NCBI GenBank assembly: GCA_965203565.1
Contig: OZ241896.1
Span: forward strand, 1,054,001-1,118,000
Direction: 5' to 3'
Length of the DNA: 64,000 bases
Origin: JAAXGX01 sp965203565
GTDB taxonomy: Bacteria > Acidobacteriota > Vicinamibacteria > Vicinamibacterales > UBA8438
In this document: piece after piece, positions 43,465 through 50,624 of the stretch
Numbering within the stretch: position 1 is the first letter of the stretch
How the letters are laid out: each line of letters opens with the position of its first letter
Notes under the pieces: model-generated
What the model was told of the DNA's origin: nothing
Databases searched by the model: none
What the model saw: only the letters and a program-made list of their open reading frames with translations
Translations under genes and position numbers: made by a program

Positions 43465-44628
43465 ATGCGGCTCACCCATTTCACGCTGAAGAACTGGAGG
43501 AACTTCAAGCAGGCGGATTTCGATCTCCAGGATCGGATGTTCGTGATCGGCCCGAACGCATCGGGCAAATCGAATCTCCTGGACGCGTTGCGCTTCCTCA
43601 AACAGATCGCATCCGCCGGCGGCGGCTTTCAGGAAGCGATCTCCAGCCGGAACGGCATGGCGCGGGTCCGCTGCCTCGCCGCAAGGAACTTCAATCATGG
43701 TTGCGTGACGATGCGTGTCGCTATCGGCGACGACGACGTCCCGCGCGGGTGGACGTACGAGGTGACGTTCACCGCTGAATCGAGAGGGCGTCACCGGCCG
43801 GTCCTGAAGCGCGAGGTCGTCAAGCGGAACGGCGAGACCGTCATCGACAGACCCACCGCTGAAGACCGCGACGATCCGGAACAGATGACGCAGACGCACC
43901 TGGAGCAGGTGAACGCCAATCGTGATTTCCGCGAAGTCTCCGACTTTCTCGGATCGATCCGGTACCTGCATCTGGTCCCCCATCTGATCCGGGACCCCGA
44001 ACGCGCAGGCGACCGGGTCGACGATCCATACGGGTCGGACCTCCTGCTCAGAATCGCGACGACGTCCGAACGCGCCCGCGTGAAGCGGCTGCAGCGGATC
44101 AGCGGCGCCTTGAAGGCCGCAGTTCCCCAGCTAGACCGTTTGAAGCTGGCGCAGGACACGATAGGGCGCTGGCGCCTGGAAGCCCGTTACGAGCATTGGC
44201 GGCCCCAGCCTGCCGTACAGGACGAACGGTCTTTTTCCGACGGGACGCTGCGGCTCATCGGTCTGCTGTGGTCACTTCTGGACGTTCGGCGGAACGGCGG
44301 ACCGGTGTTGCTGGAAGAGCCGGAACTCTCCTTGCACACCTCGGTCGTGCGGCAACTTCCATCGATCTTCAGCCGCATTCGCGCCGCGGGCGGACCGCAG
44401 GTGATCCTGACGACGCACTCCACCGAGGTGCTGCAAGATCCCGGTCTCGGAGTGGACGAGGTCGTGATTCTCGCGCTGGGAAAGGAAGGCACGGAGGCCG
44501 CCCCGGCGAGCGCAGTGCGCGACGTCCGGCCGCTGTTGAACGCCGGCGTCAGTCTGGCGGAGATCCTGTATCCGAAGACCGAGCCGGAAGCGGTCCGGGA
44601 ACTTCCGGATCGGATCGCGGGTACGTGA
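43465..44628 (+). CDS. ABC-type AAA ATPase (AAA_21, RecF/OLD-like), first gene of an ATPase/TOPRIM pair
   Basis: The 387-residue protein starts with the SMC/RecF-type N-terminus (THFTLKNWRNF). It has Walker A VIGPNASGKSNLLDAL at residues 27-42, an ABC-like signature region FSDGTLRLIGLLWSL, Walker B PVLLEEPELSLHTSV and the switch histidine in VILTTHSTEVL. Such ATPases sense DNA or foreign proteins in several defence systems. Its stop overlaps the GTG of the next gene (GTGA), so the two proteins probably work together. It could also be a stand-alone OLD-like ATPase whose nuclease is encoded separately. Confidence 0.85.
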   Translation: MRLTHFTLKNWRNFKQADFDLQDRMFVIGPNASGKSNLLDALRFLKQIASAGGGFQEAISSRNGMARVRCLAARNFNHGCVTMRVAIGDDDVPRGWTYEVTFTAESRGRHRPVLKREVVKRNGETVIDRPTAEDRDDPEQMTQTHLEQVNANRDFREVSDFLGSIRYLHLVPHLIRDPERAGDRVDDPYGSDLLLRIATTSERARVKRLQRISGALKAAVPQLDRLKLAQDTIGRWRLEARYEHWRPQPAVQDERSFSDGTLRLIGLLWSLLDVRRNGGPVLLEEPELSLHTSVVRQLPSIFSRIRAAGGPQVILTTHSTEVLQDPGLGVDEVVILALGKEGTEAAPASAVRDVRPLLNAGVSLAEILYPKTEPEAVRELPDRIAGT

Positions 44629-45230
44629 CCGTTGTTTATCTGGCCGTTGAAGGTTATACGGACGTCGCGGTCGCCGAGCGGTTGATCGACATGCTCGGGC
44701 TGGAGCCCGGCCGGGCGATTGACGCCGGCGGCAAGTCCAGACTCGATCCGCGCATTCCCGGCCTGAACCGCTCAGGCAGCCGCCTGAACTGGCTGATACT
44801 GCGCGACCTCGACCATGACGAGTCTTGTGCGGCGGCGCTGATCGAGCGTCTTGCCGGCCGGCGCCTCCAGCCCCGCGTCAGCCTGCGGGTTCCAATTCGC
44901 GCGATCGAGAGCTGGATGCTCGCCGATACGGATGGTTTTTCGCAAGAGTTCTCCGTACCCCCGCACCATCTACCTGATCGTCCGGACGAATTGGACGACC
45001 CGAAGCGGCGCTTGATCAACGTGTGCCGCCGTTCGCGGCGTTCGGAGATCCGCAAAGCGATGATTCCCCGGGCCGACAGCGGACGAACGGTTGGCCCGGA
45101 ATATGCCGCGCGGATCTCAGCCTTCGCCCGGCGGAACTGGGCGCCTGAACGAGCGGCGGCGCGCTCGGCCAGCCTCGCCCGGACGCTTGCGGCGCTCCGC
45201 GGGCTCGTTGCGAGCGGAATCTGGTCCTGA
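44625..45230 (+). CDS. TOPRIM-like protein, partner of the upstream AAA ATPase
   Basis: The 201-residue protein carries the two marks of a TOPRIM nuclease/primase fold: the glutamate in YLAVEGYTDVAVAERL near the N-terminus and the acidic pair in WLILRDLDHDESC. A conserved RIPIRAIESWMLAD-like segment follows (VPIRAIESWMLAD), which is common in small TOPRIM proteins that accompany AAA ATPases. It is translated from a GTG overlapping the ATPase stop. The pair resembles two-gene OLD/PARIS-like or RloAB-like modules, but it is not close enough by eye to name. Confidence 0.75.
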   Translation: MTVVYLAVEGYTDVAVAERLIDMLGLEPGRAIDAGGKSRLDPRIPGLNRSGSRLNWLILRDLDHDESCAAALIERLAGRRLQPRVSLRVPIRAIESWMLADTDGFSQEFSVPPHHLPDRPDELDDPKRRLINVCRRSRRSEIRKAMIPRADSGRTVGPEYAARISAFARRNWAPERAAARSASLARTLAALRGLVASGIWS

Positions 45231-45255
45231 AGTTGGCCGACTCGGGCCGAGCGCG

Positions 45256-46269
45256 CTACACCGGCTCCTTCAGCGTCACGGCGTCGAGGAACGGCATCAT
45301 CCTGCGCAGATCGGCGCCGACCTGCTCGATCGGGTGGGCCTGCTCCTGCCTGCGTTGCGCGGTGAACCAGGGGCGGCCGGCCTTGTCTTCGTCGATCCAG
45401 CGGCGGGCGTAGGTCCCGTCCCGGATCTCGGCCAGGATTTGCCGCATAGCGGCGCGGGTCTCGTCAGTGACGACGCGGGGGCCGCCGGTGTAGTCGCCGT
45501 GCTCGGCCGTGTCGCTGACCGAGTAGCGCATGTAGTTCAGCCCGCCCCGATAGAACAGGTCGACGATCAGCTTCAGCTCGTGCATGCACTCGAAGTAGGC
45601 GACCTCCGGCTGGTAGCCGGCCTCGACCAGCGTCTCGAACCCCGCCTTCACCAGCGCGCTCACGCCGCCGCACAGCACGGTCTGCTCGCCGAACAGGTCG
45701 GTCTCGGTCTCCTCGGCGAACGTCGTCTCGATGACGCCGGCGCGCGTCAGGCCGAGCGCCTTCGCGTACGACAGGGCCAGCGCGTGCGCGGCGCCGGTGG
45801 CGTCCTGCTCGACCGCGATCAGCGCCGGCGCGCCGCCCCCTTCCAGGAAGACCTCGCGCACCCGGTGGCCGGGCGCCTTCGGCGCGATCAGCGTCACGTC
45901 GACGTCGGCCGGCGGCGCAATCGTCCGGAAGCGGACGTTGAAGCCGTGCGCGAACATCAGCATCTTGCCGGCGCGTAGCTGCGGCGCCACCTGCCCGGCG
46001 TAGACGCCGGCCTGGGCGGTGTCGGGCGTCAGCAGCATGATCACGTCGGCCCAGGCGGCGGCGTCGGCCCCCGGCGTCACCGTCATCCCGTCCGCTTCGG
46101 CCCGGGCCGTCGAGCGGCTGCCGGGCTGAAGCACGACGCGGACGTCGACGCCGCTGTCCTTCAGGTTCAGGGCGTGCGCGTGTCCCTGTGAGCCGTACCC
46201 GAAAACGGCCACCTTCTTCGCCCGGATCAGGGAAAGATCGGCCGCGTCGTCGTAGTGAATCGTCGCCAT
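45256..46269 (-). CDS. ilvC: Ketol-acid reductoisomerase (class I)
   Basis: IlvC converts acetolactate or acetohydroxybutyrate to dihydroxy acids with NADPH and Mg2+, the second step of valine/isoleucine synthesis. The 337-residue length marks class I. The nucleotide site VAVFGYGSQGHAHALNLKDSG, the PGSRST loop after it, APKAPGHRVREVF and the metal-binding EDLFGEQT-type block (here ETDLFGEQTVLCGG) with the C-terminal YFECMHELKLIVDLFYRGG are all present. It is the last gene of the ilvDBNC operon, 51 bases after ilvN. Confidence 0.97.
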   Translation of the reverse strand: MATIHYDDAADLSLIRAKKVAVFGYGSQGHAHALNLKDSGVDVRVVLQPGSRSTARAEADGMTVTPGADAAAWADVIMLLTPDTAQAGVYAGQVAPQLRAGKMLMFAHGFNVRFRTIAPPADVDVTLIAPKAPGHRVREVFLEGGGAPALIAVEQDATGAAHALALSYAKALGLTRAGVIETTFAEETETDLFGEQTVLCGGVSALVKAGFETLVEAGYQPEVAYFECMHELKLIVDLFYRGGLNYMRYSVSDTAEHGDYTGGPRVVTDETRAAMRQILAEIRDGTYARRWIDEDKAGRPWFTAQRRQEQAHPIEQVGADLRRMMPFLDAVTLKEPV

Positions 46270-46320
46270 GCGGGCAGTCCTCGCTTCGGTTGGTGGCGCT
46301 CACCGTCGAGCGCGGGGCTA

Positions 46321-46893
46321 CTATACCGAACAGGAGACGTTCCCGCCGCCGGCCGGGACCTCCCGGCCGGACCGGGGACGCGGGGGCGCCGGCTCGACCG
46401 TGACGCTGCGGGGGCCGCGCGCCATGCCGGCGCGCCCGGTCCGCACCAGCTCCAGCACGCCGTGCGGGCGCAGCACCTCCAGCAGCCCGTCGATTTTCTC
46501 CTCCGCGCCGGTCGTCTCGACGATGACCGAGCCGGGCGCGACGTCAACCACGCGGGCCCGGAACACGTCGACGAGCTGCAGCACGTGGACCCGGTCGTCG
46601 CGCGTGGCGGTCGCCACCTTGATCATCACCAGCTCGCGGTGCACCGCCGGCTCGGCCGTGAGGTCGTGCACCCGGAGGACGTTGACCAGCTTGTACAGGT
46701 TCGCCTCCAGCCGCTTCGCCCCGTGGTCGTCGGCGTCGACCACTATCGTCATCCGGGAGACGCCGGGCGTCTCGGTCCCGCCGACCGTCAGCGACTCGAT
46801 GTTGAAGGCGCGCCGCCGGAAGAGCGAGGCGACCCGGTTCAGCACTCCCGGCTTGTCCTCGACGTAGACGGAGAAGGTGCGCCGCGTCGTCAT
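46321..46893 (-). CDS. ilvN: Acetolactate synthase regulatory subunit
   Basis: The 190-residue regulatory subunit has an N-terminal ACT domain (TFSVYVEDKPGVLNRVASLFRRRAFNIESLTVG) that binds valine for feedback inhibition, and the C-terminal ALS_ss domain (FRARVVDVAPGSVIVETTGAEEKIDGLLEVL). The last 35 residues are proline- and arginine-rich and not conserved. ATG 46893 lies five bases after the ilvB stop. Confidence 0.94.
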   Translation of the reverse strand: MTTRRTFSVYVEDKPGVLNRVASLFRRRAFNIESLTVGGTETPGVSRMTIVVDADDHGAKRLEANLYKLVNVLRVHDLTAEPAVHRELVMIKVATATRDDRVHVLQLVDVFRARVVDVAPGSVIVETTGAEEKIDGLLEVLRPHGVLELVRTGRAGMARGPRSVTVEPAPPRPRSGREVPAGGGNVSCSV

Positions 46894-46898
46894 GCCGC

Positions 46899-48620
46899 CT
46901 ACTCGTCGTCGGCCGTCTCGACGATCGGGGCCGGGCTCGGCCGGCGGATCATCTTGTGGAGGTCCGAGCCGGCCGGCACCATCGGGTAGACGGTGTCCTC
47001 CTGCTCGACGCGGAAGTCGATGACCGCGGTCCGCTCGTCGGCGCGGGCCCGCTCGACGGCGGGCGCCACCTCGCCGCGCGACTCGACCCGCATCCCGGCC
47101 AGCCCGAAGCATTCGGCGAGCTTCGCGAAGTCGGGGCTCAGCAGCGGAGTGGCGGCGTACCGCCGCTCGTAGAAGAACTCCTGCCACTGGCGCACCATCC
47201 CGAGGTAGCCGTTGTTGACGATGGCGACGTTGATCTTGATCTTCTCCTGCGCGATCGTCGCCAGCTCGGCCATCGTCATCTGGAACCCGCCGTCGCCCGC
47301 CACCACCCAGACCTCCGCGTCCGGACGGGCGAGCTTCGCGCCGACGGCGGCGGGCAGGGCGAACCCCATCGTGCCGAGGCCGCCGGAGGTGATGAGCGAC
47401 CGCGGCCGGTCGTGATGGTAGTACTGCGCCTCCCACATCTGGTGCTGGCCCACGTCGGTCACCACCACCGCCTCCCCCTTCGTCAACCGCCAGATGTCGT
47501 GGATGACGTGCGCCGCGTACAGGTGGCCGCTGTCGGGCAGGTTCTGGATGTCCCGCACCGCCACCTCCCCCTTCATCTCCCGGATGGCGGCGCGCCAGCT
47601 CTTCCGGTCGCCGGCCTCTATCGACGGCGCCAGATCCTCGAGCACCGCCGACAGATCGCCGGCCAGCGCGACGTCCACCTTGACGTTCTTGTTGAACTCG
47701 GACGGGTCGATGTCGATGTGCACCTTGCGCGCGTTCGGGGCGTAGCTCTTCACGTTGCCGGTCACCCGGTCGTCGAACCGCATCCCGAGCGCGAGCAGCA
47801 GGTCGGCCTCCTGCACCGCCTGGTTGACCCACGCCTCGCCGTGCATCCCCATCATGCCGAGGTTCAGCGGATGGAGCGCCGGGAAGCCGCCGATGCCGAG
47901 CAGCGTCATCGCCACCGGGACGTCGGCCCGCTCGGCCAGCTCCCGGACCTGCGCCGACGCGCCGGAAAGCTGCACGCCGTGGCCAGCCAGGATGAGGGGG
48001 CGCTTCGACCCGTTGATCAGGTCGGCGGCCCGGCGGTACTCGGCGTCCGAGGCGCGGAGGTCGGGGCGGTAGCCCGGCAGCTTCACGTCGGCCGGGTCCC
48101 ACTGCAGCTCGGTCGAGGCCTGCTGCGCGTCCTTCGTGATGTCGACCAGCACCGGGCCGGGCCGCCCGGACCGGGCGACGTACATCGCCTCGTGGAGGGT
48201 GGGCGCCACGTCGTCCACGTGCGAGACCAGGTAGTTGTGCTTGGTGATCGGCAGGGTGACGCCGGTGACGTCGGTCTCCTGGAACGCGTCGGTGCCGATC
48301 ACCCGGCTGCCGACCTGGCCGGTGATGCAGACGATCGGCGACGAGTCGAGCATGGCGGTGGCGATGCCGGTCACCATGTTCGTCGCGCCCGGCCCGGAGG
48401 TGGCGACGGCGACGCCGACCCGGCCGCTGGCGCGGGCGTAGCCGTCGGCCATGTGCGTCGCCCCCTGCTCGTGCCGCACGAGCACGTGCCGGATCGGGTA
48501 CTCGAGCATCGCGTCGTACGCCGGCAGGATCGCGCCGCCGGGATACCCGAAGACGGTGGTGACCCCCTCCCGGACGAGCGCCTCCCAGACGATCTGCGCC
48601 CCGGTCCGCATCGAAGACAT
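46899..48620 (-). CDS. ilvB: Acetolactate synthase large subunit
   Basis: IlvB is the thiamine-diphosphate enzyme that joins pyruvate with pyruvate or 2-oxobutyrate. The 573-residue protein shows the catalytic glutamate in VRHEQGATHMADGYARA, the TSGPGATNMVTGIATA block, the ThDP/Mg motif VAGDGGFQMTMAELATIAQ ending in IVNNGYLGMVRQWQ, and C-terminal DFRVEQEDTVYPMVP. The start is ATG 48620, 19 bases after ilvD. It forms the active complex with IlvN next to it. Confidence 0.96.
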   Translation of the reverse strand: MSSMRTGAQIVWEALVREGVTTVFGYPGGAILPAYDAMLEYPIRHVLVRHEQGATHMADGYARASGRVGVAVATSGPGATNMVTGIATAMLDSSPIVCITGQVGSRVIGTDAFQETDVTGVTLPITKHNYLVSHVDDVAPTLHEAMYVARSGRPGPVLVDITKDAQQASTELQWDPADVKLPGYRPDLRASDAEYRRAADLINGSKRPLILAGHGVQLSGASAQVRELAERADVPVAMTLLGIGGFPALHPLNLGMMGMHGEAWVNQAVQEADLLLALGMRFDDRVTGNVKSYAPNARKVHIDIDPSEFNKNVKVDVALAGDLSAVLEDLAPSIEAGDRKSWRAAIREMKGEVAVRDIQNLPDSGHLYAAHVIHDIWRLTKGEAVVVTDVGQHQMWEAQYYHHDRPRSLITSGGLGTMGFALPAAVGAKLARPDAEVWVVAGDGGFQMTMAELATIAQEKIKINVAIVNNGYLGMVRQWQEFFYERRYAATPLLSPDFAKLAECFGLAGMRVESRGEVAPAVERARADERTAVIDFRVEQEDTVYPMVPAGSDLHKMIRRPSPAPIVETADDE

Positions 48621-48639
48621 GACTGGCTCCCTCCGCCTG

Positions 48640-50325
48640 CTAGCTCGTCACCGCCCCGGTCGAGGCCGACGACACCAGGCGCGCGTACTTCGCCATCACC
48701 CCGCTCGTGAACCGCGGCGCGGGAGGACTCCACGCCGCGAGCCGCGACGCGATCTCGGCGTCGTCCACCTCGAGCTGCAGCTTCCGGCCCCGCTCGTCGA
48801 ACAGGATCGCGTCGCCGTCGCGCACGGCCGCGATCGGCCCGCCCTGCGCCGCCTCCGGCGCGACGTGCCCCGCCATCATGCCGCGGGTGGCTCCCGAGAA
48901 CCGGCCGTCGGTCAGCAGCGCCACCGACTCGCCGAGCCCGGCGCCGACGATCGCCGCCGTCACCGCCAGCATCTCGCGCATCCCCGGGCCGCCCTTCGGC
49001 CCCTCGTACCGGATGACCACGACGTCGCCGGCCCGGATCGCGCCGCGCTCGACCGCCTCGAACGCCGCCTCCTCGCTGTCGAACACCCGGGCCGGACCGC
49101 GGTGGGTCGCCGGCGCGTGGCCCGCCACCTTCACCACGCACCCTTCCGGCGCCAAGTTGCCTTTCAGGATGACGAGGCCCCCCGCAGGGGTTATCGGATC
49201 GGAGACCGGGCGGACCACCTCCTGGCCGGCGGTCTCGGCGGCGGCGCGCGCCGCCGCGCCGATCGTCTCGCCGGTGACCGTCAGCGCGTCGTCGTGGAGC
49301 AGGCCGGCCTCCTGCAGACGCCGCGCCACCAGTCCGATGCCGCCGGCGCGGTGCAGGTCGGTCGCCACGAACCGGCCGCCCGGCTTCAGGTCCGCGAGCA
49401 GCGGCGTCCGGGCGCTGATCCGGTCGAAGTCGTCGATCGCCAGCGGGACGCCCGCCTCGCGGGCGATCGCCAGCAGATGCAGCACTGCGTTCGTCGACCC
49501 GCCGGTGGCGGCGACGGCGGCGATCGCGTTCTCCATCGCCTCCCGCGTGACGATCCGCCGGGGCCGCAGGTCCGCCCGAACGACGTCCATGACGATCGCG
49601 CCGGCGCGCCGGGCCGCGCCGGCCTTCTCCTCGGACATCGCCGGCACGCCGTTCGCCCGCATCGGCGACACGCCCAGCAGCTCGCACGCCGTCGACATCG
49701 TGTTGGCGGTGAACTGTCCCCCGCACGCCCCCGGACCGGGGCAGGCGGCGTCTTCGAGCGCGGCGAGCCGCGCATCGGTCAACGCGCCGGCCGCATGCGC
49801 CCCGACCGCCTCGAAGACGTCCTGGATCGTGACGTCGCGCCCCTCCCAGCGGCCCGGCGCGATCGACCCGCCGTAGAGCACCAAGCCGGGCACGTCGAGG
49901 CGCACCAGCGCCATGACGCCGCCCGGAATCGTCTTGTCGCAGCCGACCAGCACCACGAGGCCGTCGAACAGGTTGCCGCGGGCGACCAGCTCGATCGAGT
50001 CGGCCACCACCTCGCGGCTCACCAGCGACGCCTTCATCCCCTCGCTGCCCATCGTGACGCCGTCGGAGATCGACACCGTGTTGAACTCCATCGGCGTGCC
50101 GCCGGCGGCGCGGATTCCCGCCTTCACCTGCGCGGCGAGGTCGCGCAGGTGGTAGTTGCACGGCCCGATCTCGATCCAGGTGTTCGCCACGCCGATGATC
50201 GGCCGGCGCAGATCGTCGTCGGTGAACCCGGCCGCCTTGAGCATCGCCCGGGCCGGCGCGCGGCTCGGCCCCTGCGTGATCGCGCGGCTCCGCATCGGCG
50301 GTCCGTTCCCGGTCATCTTGTTCAT
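48640..50325 (-). CDS. ilvD: Dihydroxy-acid dehydratase
   Basis: IlvD dehydrates dihydroxy-isovalerate and -methylvalerate, using an Fe-S cluster; the Suf genes in this window would supply it. The 561-residue protein has the cluster cysteines in VGCDKTIPGGVMA and CPGPGACGGQFTANTM, and the C-terminal GRFSGATRGMMAGHVAPEA. First gene of the operon, 45 bases after a terminator hairpin that follows a leader peptide, so it is the gene most directly controlled by attenuation. Confidence 0.97.
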   Translation of the reverse strand: MNKMTGNGPPMRSRAITQGPSRAPARAMLKAAGFTDDDLRRPIIGVANTWIEIGPCNYHLRDLAAQVKAGIRAAGGTPMEFNTVSISDGVTMGSEGMKASLVSREVVADSIELVARGNLFDGLVVLVGCDKTIPGGVMALVRLDVPGLVLYGGSIAPGRWEGRDVTIQDVFEAVGAHAAGALTDARLAALEDAACPGPGACGGQFTANTMSTACELLGVSPMRANGVPAMSEEKAGAARRAGAIVMDVVRADLRPRRIVTREAMENAIAAVAATGGSTNAVLHLLAIAREAGVPLAIDDFDRISARTPLLADLKPGGRFVATDLHRAGGIGLVARRLQEAGLLHDDALTVTGETIGAAARAAAETAGQEVVRPVSDPITPAGGLVILKGNLAPEGCVVKVAGHAPATHRGPARVFDSEEAAFEAVERGAIRAGDVVVIRYEGPKGGPGMREMLAVTAAIVGAGLGESVALLTDGRFSGATRGMMAGHVAPEAAQGGPIAAVRDGDAILFDERGRKLQLEVDDAEIASRLAAWSPPAPRFTSGVMAKYARLVSSASTGAVTS

Positions 50326-50369
50326 TCGCCGTTCATCCGCCGCTCGCCGCCGGCATGCCGCTCGCTGCC

Positions 50370-50405
50370 AAAAAAATGGCCATCATCCGCTGACGGATGA
50401 TGGCC
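50370..50405 (-). terminator. Attenuator terminator of the ilv operon
   Basis: On the minus strand GGCCATCATCCG and CGGATGATGGCC pair perfectly (12 bp) around TCAG and are followed by ATTTTTTT. It lies between the leader peptide and ilvD, so it must be bypassed for the operon to be expressed. Confidence 0.93.
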
Positions 50406-50435
50406 CCCGCATGCTCGATCGCGCCCGCGGAGTCA

Positions 50436-50510
50436 TCACCCGCCGCCCGCCGGCGCAATGACGCCGGCGGCGACGACAACGACGATCCGCAGTGCCCGGT
50501 GAAGCGTCAT
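50436..50510 (-). CDS. ilv operon leader peptide
   Basis: This is a 24-codon frame that begins MTLHRALR and then has a run of codons I-V-V-V-V and, three residues later, V-I, ending PAGGG before TGA. Seven of 24 codons are for the pathway's end products. It is followed by an intrinsic terminator and ilvD. This is the layout of ribosome-mediated attenuation: when charged Val or Ile tRNA is scarce the ribosome stalls at the run and the terminator does not form. An in-frame ATG at 50525 would extend it by MLAVL. The leader is too short for standard gene finders. Confidence 0.85.
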   Translation of the reverse strand: MTLHRALRIVVVVAAGVIAPAGGG

Positions 50511-50523
50511 GAGAACTGCAAGC

Positions 50524-50554
50524 ATTCTACCCCGCGCGCCGCATCGACAGTCAA
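50524..50554 (-). promoter_or_regulatory. Promoter region of the ilv leader
   Basis: On the minus strand TTGACT (50554-50549) and TAGAAT (50529-50524) are 19 bases apart, just before the leader peptide. A perfect TATAAT lies a little upstream (50561-50556) with a poor -35 and could be the true -10, which would give a leader RNA with a longer 5' end. Confidence 0.5.
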
Positions 50555-50575
50555 AATTATATGCGCCTCCCGCGC

Positions 50576-50604
50576 TTGACACCGGTCCGCCGTTTGCACA
50601 CTAT
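50576..50604 (+). promoter_or_regulatory. Promoter of the PQQ dehydrogenase gene cluster
   Basis: TTGACA at 50576 and CACTAT at 50599, 17 bases apart, with TTTGCACACTAT in the -10 region. The same arrangement occurs at 42064-42092. It is divergent from the ilv promoter about 20 bases away and 20 bases before the start at 50625 with GGAGG between. Confidence 0.55.
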
Positions 50605-50624
50605 TCGGGCGGAGGACTGCAAGC

